Notes under the pieces: model-generated
Told to the model about the DNA's origin: nothing
What the model saw: the letters and a program-made list of their open reading frames with translations, nothing else
The model's database searches: none
Program-made: the position numbers and the translations under genes
Origin: UBA4416 sp963422675
GTDB taxonomy: Bacteria; Bacteroidota; Bacteroidia; B-17B0; Aurantibacillaceae
Assembly (NCBI GenBank): GCA_963422675.2
Contig: CAXVYS010000019.1
Coordinates: forward strand, 47,660-111,659
Reading direction: 5' to 3'
DNA: 64,000 nt
Shown here: positions 51,658 through 60,929 of the stretch, piece by piece
How the letters are laid out: each line of letters starts with the position of its first letter
Position numbering within the stretch: position 1 is the stretch's first letter

Positions 51658-52707
51658 TTAAAATTTAGGACAGCTCACCAAAACACGTTTGTTCTTTTTA
51701 CGCTTCTTCGCTATCTCATAAATAATAGATAGTTCATGAGCTCCAAAAGAACTTGCTACGCCTAATCTTGAGACTGTTAAGTCATAGCTGTAACCTATGC
51801 GAACACTTCTTGGAGAGAGATCGAAGCCAATTAAAAGCGCAATACTTTCTCTGTTTGCATAAGTTGCGGCATATTTTTTAAAGGGTAGACCTCTATACCA
51901 GATCCCGACATTTAACGGTAAATGAAAATAATATAAACCAATATCCAACTGGTCATATTTCGCTTCGTGGCGGTAGTTAAAGGCCGGCGAAATATATTTT
52001 CTCAGGTCATTTCTTGTTTTTTGTTCTATAATAAAACGGTATCCCCCGTGTAAACTAATAGACAATGGTAAAGGAACTTTATCACCAATCAAGCTACTGT
52101 TAGGCTGGGTTAAATGTTTGGCAGCTATTCCAAGCCAGTATTCCGTTGAGTTTAACAAAGCGCCTGCAGCAAAATCCATGAAGTTTAATTGTTCATAGTT
52201 CGATGCATCTAAGGATGTACCCGAACCGGTTGCGATTTGATCATTGAACCGAAGCTTACTAAAATCAATACGTTTCATATTGAACGATAAGTTTGCGCCT
52301 GCTCTTATTTCCGCAAATTTGGTTACCTTAAAATGGTAAGCATAGTTTGCCCCGATCTGCGTATGTGTTAATCCTGCTGTTCCTGCTCTGTCCTGCATCA
52401 CTGTAAAACCAATACCACTGTTTAAATCAGACATGTTGTAATCGTAACTTGCCATATAAGTTTGATATGCTGTTTTTACCCCCGGCCATTGGTTACGGTA
52501 GTTGGCCACAAAACGATGCTCGTAAGTAACTCCTGTAAATGCAGGATTTAAGTACATAGGTGAAGCGTAAAATTGAGTAAACTGAGCGTCCTGTGCATTT
52601 AACCGGATACCGGTAAAGAATGCGGAATAAAGAAACAGAATAGTTATTACTATTCTGTTCAACTTAGAGTTATAGAGCGAGAAAATATATCTGGAAAGCG
52701 GATTCAA
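51658..52707 (-). CDS. PorP/SprF-family type IX secretion membrane protein (adhesin operon)
   Basis: Second PorP/SprF barrel in the window. Seen: DAQFTQFYASPMYLNPAFTGVTYEH, NYRNQWPGVKTAYQTYMASYDY, IGYSYDLTVSRLGVASSFGAHELSI and the C-terminal VSCPKF, all matching the family and close to the protein at 18613. It is the last gene of a three-gene minus-strand unit with a PKD-repeat type B cargo and a TPR-PD40 protein, one base after the latter. In Flavobacterium SprF is needed to secrete the adhesin SprB, so this protein probably serves the adjacent adhesin. Confidence 0.92.
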   Translation of the reverse strand: MNPLSRYIFSLYNSKLNRIVITILFLYSAFFTGIRLNAQDAQFTQFYASPMYLNPAFTGVTYEHRFVANYRNQWPGVKTAYQTYMASYDYNMSDLNSGIGFTVMQDRAGTAGLTHTQIGANYAYHFKVTKFAEIRAGANLSFNMKRIDFSKLRFNDQIATGSGTSLDASNYEQLNFMDFAAGALLNSTEYWLGIAAKHLTQPNSSLIGDKVPLPLSISLHGGYRFIIEQKTRNDLRKYISPAFNYRHEAKYDQLDIGLYYFHLPLNVGIWYRGLPFKKYAATYANRESIALLIGFDLSPRSVRIGYSYDLTVSRLGVASSFGAHELSIIYEIAKKRKKNKRVLVSCPKF

Positions 52708-52708
52708 T

Positions 52709-54271
52709 TTATTTCTTTTTAGTAAGGCTTAATATTAATTCAGTGTCTCCCTGTTCATTGGCTAAAGGCTCAAGATCAACAATCATTGTTTGGCAACCTT
52801 CTTCTTCCACAATGGCTTTATAAGCCTTAACCGGATTCATTACCAATAAAAATTTTCCGGTTTTAGAACTGGCATTAAATATTCCGCTTACCTGTTTGCT
52901 TTCTAAATCTATCAGGGTAATTTTGGCTTTACTCACGTCATTGCCAATCATCACTTTTCCATGCTTTATCTTTAAATCGTTATCTCCAAAACGAGTATCA
53001 ATTACATAAAGGTCGGAGCCACCAAAGCCTTCATTTTTAGCGGATGAATAATAGCCACGTGTACCATTAGCATTTAAAACAAAAAAGCGGTCGCTAAAAA
53101 CCGTATTAATAGGATACCCTACATTATCCGGAGCCGAAAAATCATTTGTTTCAGCATTTAAAATCGTTTTATAAATGTCATAATCACCCATCGTATTATG
53201 ACCTTTAGAACTAAAATAAAGTGTTATTCCATCAGGATGAAGGTAAGGAGCATCTTCATCTTTATTGGTATTTATCGTTTGACCCAAATTTTGTGGCAAT
53301 GACCAATGTCCGTTAGGTAATTTTTTTATGCGATAAAGATCTTTCCCTCCAAAGCCTCCCGGTTTATTACTGCTAAAATAAATAACGCTTGTGTCGGTAC
53401 TAAAGCAGGCACTTGTTTCAATAAACGATGTGTTTATTTCAGGGCCTAATTTTTTCGGCTCTGTCCAGCCCACATAGTCCGTATGGCAAATGTAAAGGTC
53501 GCCGGAAATCATATCGGCAGCAGTTCTGTATATGATCATTTGATTCCCGTCAAAACTTAATGCAACGCAGGCATCATGAGTATTTGTATTGATAGGAGCA
53601 CCTATGTTTTTGGGAGCCGTCCATTTACCATCTTCTCCCTTTTGTGATACATACACATCTTCATAATACTTTCCGTCTCCGTCTTTTAAATTACCAACGC
53701 CACCCTCTCTTCTGGAAGTAAAATAGAGCATGCTTTCATCAGGGGTAATTAACGGAACATAATCATCATACGCCGAGTTAATGGTATTCCCTAAATTTTT
53801 GATAATAGAACGGTGAGGCTGTCCGGTGAATTCTTTTGCATTTTTAACGCAGGATATATAATAATCTACTTCATCATCTCCTATTGCCCGTAGTTTAACA
53901 GGCATTTCTTTATACTTGTTTAAATGATTTGCTGCTTCATCAAAATTGGAAGATTGATGATATAAAATCCCTAAATAAAATTCAATTTCAGGAGACTTAT
54001 TATCTTTGATCCTTTCTAAATGCATTAAACCCGAATCAGGTGAAAGGCTTAATTTTATACGACTAATGGCTGAGTTTAAATTGGCTGTCTCCTGGTTAGG
54101 ATCAATAGCCAGTACTTTTCGATAGGTTTTTATAGCGTTTGCATAATCCTCCGTATCAAAATACAAATTGGCATTTTTTAAATCTTTATAATATACTTTA
54201 GGATTAACCTTTGTTTGGCTAACCACCTTTAAAGAAAAAATAAAAAGAAATATATAGATGTATGAATTCAA
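52709..54271 (-). CDS. TPR plus PD40 beta-propeller protein, adhesin operon
   Basis: Exported protein. Seen: signal peptide (ending LKVVSQT), TPR-like helices at about residues 25-150 (NANLYFDTEDYANAIKTYRKVLAIDPNQETANLN), then PD40-type blades (DESMLYFTSRREGG, DGNQMIIYRTAAD, DTSVIYFSSNKPGGFGGKDLYRI, DGITLYFSSKGHNTMGDYDIY, NGTRGYYSSAKNEGFGGSDLYVID), and a C-terminal beta region with LIDLESKQVSG like a carboxypeptidase-regulatory domain. Proteins of this layout near PorP/SprF genes usually end in a peptidoglycan-binding OmpA domain (PorE-like), which is missing here. It sits between cargo and PorP in the operon. Confidence 0.85.
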   Translation of the reverse strand: MNSYIYIFLFIFSLKVVSQTKVNPKVYYKDLKNANLYFDTEDYANAIKTYRKVLAIDPNQETANLNSAISRIKLSLSPDSGLMHLERIKDNKSPEIEFYLGILYHQSSNFDEAANHLNKYKEMPVKLRAIGDDEVDYYISCVKNAKEFTGQPHRSIIKNLGNTINSAYDDYVPLITPDESMLYFTSRREGGVGNLKDGDGKYYEDVYVSQKGEDGKWTAPKNIGAPINTNTHDACVALSFDGNQMIIYRTAADMISGDLYICHTDYVGWTEPKKLGPEINTSFIETSACFSTDTSVIYFSSNKPGGFGGKDLYRIKKLPNGHWSLPQNLGQTINTNKDEDAPYLHPDGITLYFSSKGHNTMGDYDIYKTILNAETNDFSAPDNVGYPINTVFSDRFFVLNANGTRGYYSSAKNEGFGGSDLYVIDTRFGDNDLKIKHGKVMIGNDVSKAKITLIDLESKQVSGIFNASSKTGKFLLVMNPVKAYKAIVEEEGCQTMIVDLEPLANEQGDTELILSLTKKK

Positions 54272-54284
54272 ATTTTGTTTTGGT

Positions 54285-57200
54285 TTATCTAAGTAAAAGT
54301 ACGTCGCCTGTTTTATTTATTTTTTTATCGTCAATAGTTGTTGCCATAATTTTCCATACATACACATCCTGTGTACATAATTTACCTTTATAATATCCAT
54401 CCCAGCCAACGTTAATGTCTTTAGAAACAAATAGTAATTCGCCCCAACGCGAAAATATATTTAATTCATATTTATCCACACCACTAATTACAGGATGAAA
54501 TACATCATTATTCACATCTTTAGAATCATAAGAGCCTCCGTTAGCCCCATTTTGATTAGGGGAAAAAGCATTAGGAATATCCACTCCACTTTCCAATACC
54601 GCAATAATTTTGGATGGGAGATCGAAAGTGTCTTTACAACCTCTGGCACTCGTAGCGATTAATGTTATTTGATAAGAACCTGCCTGCTGATAACTATGTG
54701 TGGGATTTACATCGTTGGAGGTCCCATTGTCGCCAAATTGCCAGTTAAACAAAATAGCTCCTGAAGATAAGTTACTGCAAACTACCGGATTGTTAGGGAC
54801 AAACACCGTGTTTGGATTCGCCTGAAATAGCGCTATCGGTTTAGGAAAAACTTTGATGGTTTTTATAGAAGTATCCTTACATCCAAAACTGTTAGATGCA
54901 ATTAGTTGAACCGTATATATTTTATCAAAACCTGTATTGTTTACAAACACATTGGTAGCGTTTGCGCTTCCTGAGGATGTTCCATCACCAAACAACCATA
55001 AATAATTACTGGCTCCCGGTATTGGCAGGAAATTAACACTTAAAGCAGTACAGCCTGAATCGGGTTGTGCAATAATTGTAAATTCGGGTTTAGGATGTAC
55101 TACAATGGGAACAATCAATGTATCCTTGCAACTGTTACCGGATATGGCAACGAGCTGAACCGTATGAGTGACATTAGCTCCTGTATTATTAATATATTGA
55201 AAGGTTGTATTTACGTTTAAGGAGGTGGCTGTACCAAAATCCCATTTATAGGAACCTGCTCCCACAGATGTATTTGTAAAGGTGAGTAGCTTTGGCGAAC
55301 AGCTTGGCGTATCTACGTTAAAGCTTGCTTTTGGTTTTGGATATAATAATACCGAGTTAGTAACCGAATCCCGGCAACCGTTAGATGTAATAGCTACTAA
55401 AGAACTTGTATAAGTTTGATTGGTTGTATTACTGCTATTTGTATAAGTATGGACAGGGTTGGTACTTGTTGCAGAATTTCCATCACCAAATTTCCATAAA
55501 TAAGTCGATGCAAAAGTACTGGTATTGTTAAATGTAACAGGTAACGGTGAACAGCCCGAAGTAGGTAATAAGCCAAAATTGGCAATAGGCTTGCCATATA
55601 CCGTTGGATAGCCATAAGCTGTATCAATGCAACTAAAGGCATTGGAGGCAATAAGTTGTACTGTAAAGGTGTGGTTAGATGTTGTTGTATTTGTAAAAGT
55701 ATGAGTTGGATTTGGCGAAGTATTTAACCCGCTGCCATCACCAAAATTCCATTGATAATTAACGGCTCCAAGAACAGGAGGGAAGTTTACATTTAAAGGA
55801 GAACACCCTGAACTGGGGATCATCACAAAATTAAAAATAGGACGCGGATAAACGGTTACGCCCATTGCTACACTGTCTTTACAACCATTACTGCTCGTGG
55901 TAACTAATTGCACTGTATAAGTTTGAATCAGTAATGTCGCATTTACATAAGTGTGAGTGATGATACTTGAAACACTTCCACTGGAAGTATTGTCACCAAA
56001 ACTCCATAAATAGCTTGTAGCACCTACCGACGTGTTGGTAAAGGTTGCTGCAACAGGAGAACATCCGGCAAACGCATTTAATATGAAAGAGGCTGTTGGC
56101 TTAGGAAACACATTTACAGTGGCAGTTTTTGTATCAGAACATCCTAATCCTGTTTGAGCCAATAAACTAACGGTATAAATTTGATTGGTTGTGAGTGTGT
56201 TTGTAAAACCCTGGCTTACATTCGTTGCTGTAGAAGTACTTCCGTTTCCGAAGTTCCAGGTATAAGAAGTAGCATTTATAGAAGTATTGGTAAAATTAAC
56301 GGTTAAGGTAGGGCAACCCGATACAGGAGTTAATGTAAAGTTGGCTGTTGGCTTAATATTAATTGTAATGGGTTGTTGCACGGTATCGGCGCAATTAGCC
56401 GTTTTAACAATTAAAACAACCGTATAAGTGTTTTGAACGCTGTAAGTATGAGTTGGACTTTGAACAGCAGTGGTTGCTGTGGATGAGGCATCTCCAAGAT
56501 TCCAGTTCCAGGAAGTAATAGCATCGCCTAGAGCATGCGTAGAGGTATCGGAAAATGAGGCAACTGAACCTACACAAGCTGCAGCTGTTGTAAAAGAAGC
56601 CACGGGCGTTTGGTAAACAGTAATGGGAGCAGTATAGGAATTTACACAGGTATTGGCAGCAGTAACCGTTAAAGAGGCTACAAAATTCCCAACAGCCGGA
56701 TAGTTTTGAGGTGGAGGAGTTGAGGACACGGATGTATTTCCATTTCCAAAATTCCAGTTCCAACCGGTAACGCCTCCTGTCGAATTATCCGTATACACTG
56801 CACCTGTAATACTATTACATCCTTTGTTGGGTGTCATCGAAAAATTAGCCACCGGCCTTGGTAATATCGTCACCACTACCTTATCGGTATCTGTACAGGA
56901 AGCTCCTCCTCCGGCAATAGAAGCTACTAACGCCACCGTATAAGTACCGGCAGTGTTGTAGGTAAATGTTTGTGGCCCGAAGGGTTTAGTAACGAAGCCG
57001 GCACCCACACCAAAATTCCATTTATAGATATAACCCGGTGAACTGGTATTGGTAAAGGTAATAGGTGTTCCGGCACAAACCGGTAATGCGGGCCCTAAAA
57101 CCCCTGCAGTTGGGGGATTCACAATACTAACGGCTATCGACTTGATGTCTACACCACATAAATTACTATCCTGTAACTGTATGGTGTAATTTCCAACTCC

Positions 57201-58058
57201 CGGATAAGTGATGGTTATTGGAGCCGTTGGTGGCCAAGGCCTCCAGTCAATGATCGAATCGTGCCCAAGCCCCCAGTAATTTCCTAAGTTCCATCGCTCT
57301 TGTCGTTGAAATGTATTTCCCTGAGGAACACAATTTCTGTTGGTTGAATTAGTTAAAGTAAACGTATTATCCGGAAAACATTTTACAAATGCAGAAGGTG
57401 TTATATTGGCCTGGTCAATATCGTAGATCTGTATCGGATTAAAATTGGCAATAGTTGGAATAGGGGTACAATAATTCTTAGCCGTGAGCGTAACCGCCGT
57501 CTGGCAATTTACCGTTCCATGATTATAGGTGTGTGATATGGTTTGCCCTGCATTGGTATAACTAAAGGTTTGAACAGGGGTACCATCTCCGAAATTCCAG
57601 CTAAACCAGGTAGTTTGAGATACATCTGTACTGGAATTTGTAAAGATTAATGCTTTTGGTGCACAAGCTGTGGTAATACCTCCTATGGGAATTTGTATGG
57701 AAGCATTAACCGGTTTTTCCATAACGGCAACACCTGTTAATGTGCAATTAAGTGCCGGAATAATGAGTTTAATAATAAACGTATCGGGAGTGGCAGAATT
57801 ATACGTATGATTTATAAATGAGTTAGCGGTATAAGAACCTCCGGTAGTATTTGATGTACCATCTCCCCAAATAATAGTATATGGACCCCATCCTACATTT
57901 GAGGCGATATTCATATTATAACTTCCGGTGCCGGTACAATTTACAAAGTAAGGAGCACTTGATAAATTACCCAGGTAATCATAGATCTGGGGGCATTGAC
58001 CACTTGAAAGTTTTGAGAACAAAACAAGTAAAATCAGGTATGGTAGCTTTTTTATCAT
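54285..58058 (-). CDS. Large PKD-repeat adhesin with T9SS type B sorting domain
   Basis: Surface adhesin-like cargo of the type IX system. Seen: signal peptide (ending LSSGQCPQ), then about eleven PKD-type modules recognisable by recurring W-x-F-G-D-G cores (SWNFGDGTP, QWNFGDGSG, LWKFGDGNS, LWLFGDGTS and others) with conserved Cys and T-x-T-V-Q-L strands, and a C-terminal gliding-motility-associated domain: DIPNAFSPNQNGANGGSYDSKD, NIFSRWGELLF, GWDGYYKGKLCTQDVYVWKI and terminal GDVLLLR, the type B signal. It is first in an operon with TPR-PD40 and PorP/SprF proteins, the expected arrangement for an adhesin with its own secretion partner. Confidence 0.93.
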   Translation of the reverse strand: MIKKLPYLILLVLFSKLSSGQCPQIYDYLGNLSSAPYFVNCTGTGSYNMNIASNVGWGPYTIIWGDGTSNTTGGSYTANSFINHTYNSATPDTFIIKLIIPALNCTLTGVAVMEKPVNASIQIPIGGITTACAPKALIFTNSSTDVSQTTWFSWNFGDGTPVQTFSYTNAGQTISHTYNHGTVNCQTAVTLTAKNYCTPIPTIANFNPIQIYDIDQANITPSAFVKCFPDNTFTLTNSTNRNCVPQGNTFQRQERWNLGNYWGLGHDSIIDWRPWPPTAPITITYPGVGNYTIQLQDSNLCGVDIKSIAVSIVNPPTAGVLGPALPVCAGTPITFTNTSSPGYIYKWNFGVGAGFVTKPFGPQTFTYNTAGTYTVALVASIAGGGASCTDTDKVVVTILPRPVANFSMTPNKGCNSITGAVYTDNSTGGVTGWNWNFGNGNTSVSSTPPPQNYPAVGNFVASLTVTAANTCVNSYTAPITVYQTPVASFTTAAACVGSVASFSDTSTHALGDAITSWNWNLGDASSTATTAVQSPTHTYSVQNTYTVVLIVKTANCADTVQQPITINIKPTANFTLTPVSGCPTLTVNFTNTSINATSYTWNFGNGSTSTATNVSQGFTNTLTTNQIYTVSLLAQTGLGCSDTKTATVNVFPKPTASFILNAFAGCSPVAATFTNTSVGATSYLWSFGDNTSSGSVSSIITHTYVNATLLIQTYTVQLVTTSSNGCKDSVAMGVTVYPRPIFNFVMIPSSGCSPLNVNFPPVLGAVNYQWNFGDGSGLNTSPNPTHTFTNTTTSNHTFTVQLIASNAFSCIDTAYGYPTVYGKPIANFGLLPTSGCSPLPVTFNNTSTFASTYLWKFGDGNSATSTNPVHTYTNSSNTTNQTYTSSLVAITSNGCRDSVTNSVLLYPKPKASFNVDTPSCSPKLLTFTNTSVGAGSYKWDFGTATSLNVNTTFQYINNTGANVTHTVQLVAISGNSCKDTLIVPIVVHPKPEFTIIAQPDSGCTALSVNFLPIPGASNYLWLFGDGTSSGSANATNVFVNNTGFDKIYTVQLIASNSFGCKDTSIKTIKVFPKPIALFQANPNTVFVPNNPVVCSNLSSGAILFNWQFGDNGTSNDVNPTHSYQQAGSYQITLIATSARGCKDTFDLPSKIIAVLESGVDIPNAFSPNQNGANGGSYDSKDVNNDVFHPVISGVDKYELNIFSRWGELLFVSKDINVGWDGYYKGKLCTQDVYVWKIMATTIDDKKINKTGDVLLLR

Positions 58059-58077
58059 TCAGTTCAAATTTAAAAAA

Positions 58078-58434
58078 AACAGGTTCTATAAGCCGGGTTC
58101 TGTATTCTGCAAGCAGAACTTTCATCATTTATCTATGCAGCCTACCCTCTCTAATATAACTTTCGTTATTGTGGCGAGCAGCCACAAAATTAAAGTTTAC
58201 ATGGCCTTACAACATTTGAGGTTTATCCTTCTGCCCCGTTACCGTTGCAGAATGTGAGCTCTTACCTCACATTTTCACTATCACCTCAATTGCTTGAGGC
58301 TACCTCGTTTTCTGTGACACTATCTGTTACACTTTTATTCCTAAAAATATACCCACCCTTTCAAGTGGCAAATTGCTCTGTGTTGCCCGGACTTTCCTCC
58401 CTTAAATAAAGAGCGATGAAACAAACCTGTTTTT
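58078..58434 (-). ncRNA. rnpB: RNase P RNA (rnpB)
   Basis: Catalytic RNA of ribonuclease P, read on the minus strand. The 5' conserved block GAGGAAAGTCCGGGCAACA lies at about 58383-58400, and the 3' block ACAGAACCCGGCTTAT at about 58088-58103. The ends pair as helix P1 (AACAGGTT near 58434 with AACCTGTT near 58078). About 357 nt, in the range of bacterial A-type RNAs. It fills most of the 471-base gap between the adhesin operon and the next gene; a T run follows the 3' end. Confidence 0.95.
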
Positions 58435-58529
58435 TGTTAAAATTACAAAAATTCAATGTATTAACCCCAAACTTTGTAAAATATTTACAAAGAAAATCAG
58501 AATCCTACGAAAGTCTTTTACTCTTTATT

Positions 58530-58934
58530 TTAAGGTTTGGTTACAAAATCATTACCCGGATGAGTAGACTGAATTGTAGGGTGAGTCTTCAGATAAAAAA
58601 GCACAATGAACAGGACAGTTTGCACAATGATTCCTAAACCTAAACCTTTCCAAAATACCTGTGGCGAAAAATAAAAACGAATAAATAAGAATAAGCCCGT
58701 TAGTAAAACAATCACTGATCCAATTTGATAGATAAGCCGGCAATTTGAAAAAGATGAACTATAGGTGATAGCTGTTAGCTCTAATATACCGATGAATAGG
58801 ATTGGTATAGCCATTCCTTTAAAAAAAGAGTATTTAATAATGTATAAAAAAATAAGTGCACAGGCAATGGAAGCTATCCCTGAAAACATGAAAAAGACAT
58901 TCACTATTTTTTCTTCTATTAAAACATCAGACAT
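58530..58934 (-). CDS. Hypothetical four-helix membrane protein
   Basis: Not recognised. From the ATG at 58934 (MSDVLIEEKIVNVFFMF) it has four hydrophobic helices: about residues 10-32, 38-57, 66-86 and 93-115, with a short polar tail ending DFVTKP. The layout (a helical hairpin repeated) resembles small DoxX- or DUF-type membrane proteins, but I cannot assign one. An upstream ATG at 59003 would add a polar leader and is less likely. Lies between rnpB and the divergent rimO. Confidence 0.6.
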   Translation of the reverse strand: MSDVLIEEKIVNVFFMFSGIASIACALIFLYIIKYSFFKGMAIPILFIGILELTAITYSSSFSNCRLIYQIGSVIVLLTGLFLFIRFYFSPQVFWKGLGLGIIVQTVLFIVLFYLKTHPTIQSTHPGNDFVTKP

Positions 58935-59131
58935 ACAATCAGGATTCGGGTTATTTAATAGGGGTATAAGAATCTGTTTTCTGTTGGTTTTGAGCAAATA
59001 CAACCAGGTTTATCAATAACCCTGAATATATTATGAAATGTTTCTTTTTCACCCGGTAAAAGATACGCAAAAATAGTAAAAACCGGCTGATCCGGTGTAA
59101 AATAGCATTACAGAGTTACAGATCATAATCG

Positions 59132-59139
59132 TATCTTTG
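59132..59139 (+). promoter_or_regulatory. Bacteroidota -7 element for rimO
   Basis: TATCTTTG matches TAnnTTTG, 21 bases before the ATG at 59161. Confidence 0.5.
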
Positions 59140-59160
59140 TAAAATTAGGAATTATATTAA

Positions 59161-60474
59161 ATGAAGACAAAAACGCTCAAAAAGAATAAAGTAAATGTTG
59201 TAACACTGGGTTGCAGTAAAAATATTGTAGATAGTGAAGTGTTAATGGGGCAATTACGCGCTAACAATTTTTCTGTTGAGCATGAAAGCGAAGAAGATAA
59301 CCACAATATTGTAATTATAAACACTTGTGGATTTGTAGAAAATGCCAAACAAGAAAGTATTGATACCATTTTAAGATATGTAGAAGCTAAAAAAGAGGGA
59401 AGCATCGAAAAGCTATATGTAACGGGTTGTTTGAGCGAACGCTACAAAGCGGATCTTGAAAAGGAAATTCCGGACGTGGATGCTTATTTTGGAACGCGCG
59501 AGCTCCCTAAAATTTTAAAAACGCTTAAAGCGGATTATAAAAAAGAATTGGTGGGCGAACGACTTTTAACTACACCGAACCATTATGCTTATTTTAAGAT
59601 CAGTGAAGGTTGCGACAGGCCTTGTAGTTTTTGTGCTATTCCCTTAATGCGTGGTAAACATATTTCAGAACCTATTGAACAATTAGTGAGCCGGGCTAAA
59701 TTGCTTGCCAGTAAAGGAACACGGGAGTTGTTACTTATTGCGCAGGATTTGACCTATTATGGATTGGATATTTATAAAAAACGTGAGCTGGCTAATTTAG
59801 TGGATCAGCTTAGCGATGTGGAAGGAATAGATTGGATCCGTTTACATTATGCATTTCCGAGTGGTTTTCCTATGGATGTGCTGGATGTAATGAACAAAAA
59901 AAGTAATGTGTGTAATTACCTGGATATGCCTTTACAACATATCACCGATAATATGTTGAAGAGTATGCGTCGTGGAATTACCAAACAAAAAACAATTGAT
60001 ACTGTAAATCAAATCCGTGATAAAGTTCCGGGTATTGCTATCAGAACAACCTTAATTGCAGGCTACCCTGGCGAAACACAACAGGACCATGAAGAAATGC
60101 TACAATGGGTAAGCGATACCAAATTTGAGCGTTTAGGCATTTTTACTTACTCACACGAGGAAAACACACACGCTCATTTATTGAAAGATGACGTAAAAGA
60201 GAAAGTGAAAAAAGAACGGGCCGATGCCGTAATGAAAGTGCAACAGGAAATTTCTTACACCTTAAACCAGGAAAAAATAGGGAATACCTATAACGTTTTA
60301 TTTGATAGAAAAGAAAATGACTATTTTATCGGACGTACAGAATTTGATAGTCCGGATGTAGATAATGAAGTACTGGTTAAGGCTACAGATGACAATTACG
60401 TGAGGATCGGTGATTTTTCGAAAGTGAAAATCAACGACGCAAGCGATTTTGATTTGTATGGAGAATTAGTTTAA
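59161..60474 (+). CDS. rimO: Ribosomal protein S12 methylthiotransferase RimO
   Basis: Radical-SAM enzyme that adds a methylthio group to an Asp of ribosomal protein S12. Seen: N-terminal cluster cysteines Cys18 (TLGCSKN), Cys56 (NTCGFVE) and Cys90 (VTGCLSERY), the radical SAM motif EGCDRPCSFCAIP (Cys151, Cys155, Cys158), YLDMPLQHI, and a C-terminal TRAM-like domain. The S-K-N-x-V-D-S-E signature separates RimO from MiaB. 437 aa, usual. Confidence 0.97.
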   Translation: MKTKTLKKNKVNVVTLGCSKNIVDSEVLMGQLRANNFSVEHESEEDNHNIVIINTCGFVENAKQESIDTILRYVEAKKEGSIEKLYVTGCLSERYKADLEKEIPDVDAYFGTRELPKILKTLKADYKKELVGERLLTTPNHYAYFKISEGCDRPCSFCAIPLMRGKHISEPIEQLVSRAKLLASKGTRELLLIAQDLTYYGLDIYKKRELANLVDQLSDVEGIDWIRLHYAFPSGFPMDVLDVMNKKSNVCNYLDMPLQHITDNMLKSMRRGITKQKTIDTVNQIRDKVPGIAIRTTLIAGYPGETQQDHEEMLQWVSDTKFERLGIFTYSHEENTHAHLLKDDVKEKVKKERADAVMKVQQEISYTLNQEKIGNTYNVLFDRKENDYFIGRTEFDSPDVDNEVLVKATDDNYVRIGDFSKVKINDASDFDLYGELV

Positions 60475-60493
60475 TTTTTTAAATAAGAATATC

Positions 60494-60907
60494 ATGAAAA
60501 GAATAATTCTGTTTTTGAGTATTTTGTTTAGCACCGTTGCTTATTCACAAACTATCCAAAATAGTAGTTACAGTACCGAAGGTTATATCAAGGAAGACGG
60601 TACCGTACAAAACAGTAATTATTCAACTATTGGGTACATTAAGGAAGATGGTACTGTGCAAAACAGTAGCTATTCAACAATTGGATACATTAAACAGGAT
60701 GGTACTATTCAAAACAGCAGGTATTCAACGATAGGCTATATCAAAAATGATGGTACCATTCAAAATGGCAACTATTCAACCATTGGGTATGTTAAAAGTG
60801 ATGGAACACTGCAAAACGACAATTATAGCACAATTGGCTATTATAAGAATGTAAACAGAACCTGGGTTGCAGCGGCAGTGTTTTTTTTCTTTTTCAGATT
60901 AAATTAA
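60494..60907 (+). CDS. Exported 17-residue-repeat protein (5-fold beta-flower-like)
   Basis: Small secreted protein of 137 aa. Seen: signal peptide ending AYSQT, then six 17-residue units starting at residues 23, 40, 57, 74, 91 and 108, with the pattern N-x-x-Y-S-T-I-G-Y-I-K-x-D-G-T-I-Q, and a tail VNRTWVAAAVFFFFFRLN ending in a hydrophobic run. The unit recalls proteins labelled 5-fold beta-flower protein in databases, but I cite that from memory. The DNA repeats at 51 bases are near-identical in places. It starts 19 bases after rimO and may be co-transcribed. Function unknown. Confidence 0.75.
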   Translation: MKRIILFLSILFSTVAYSQTIQNSSYSTEGYIKEDGTVQNSNYSTIGYIKEDGTVQNSSYSTIGYIKQDGTIQNSRYSTIGYIKNDGTIQNGNYSTIGYVKSDGTLQNDNYSTIGYYKNVNRTWVAAAVFFFFFRLN

Positions 60908-60929
60908 TTCGGATAAGAAATCAAATACA

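Noticed and set aside
56404..56763. 119-aa Cys/Tyr-rich minus-strand frame
   Set aside because: Shifted-frame reading of the PKD repeats of the adhesin, which explains its repetitive look.
58416..58637. Frames over the 5' end of rnpB and the neighbouring gene
   Set aside because: Explained by RNase P RNA and by the minus-strand membrane protein.
60537..60734. Regular 51-base repeats that could suggest a CRISPR array
   Set aside because: The repeats have no variable spacers and encode in-frame 17-residue protein units; period and content fit a coding repeat.
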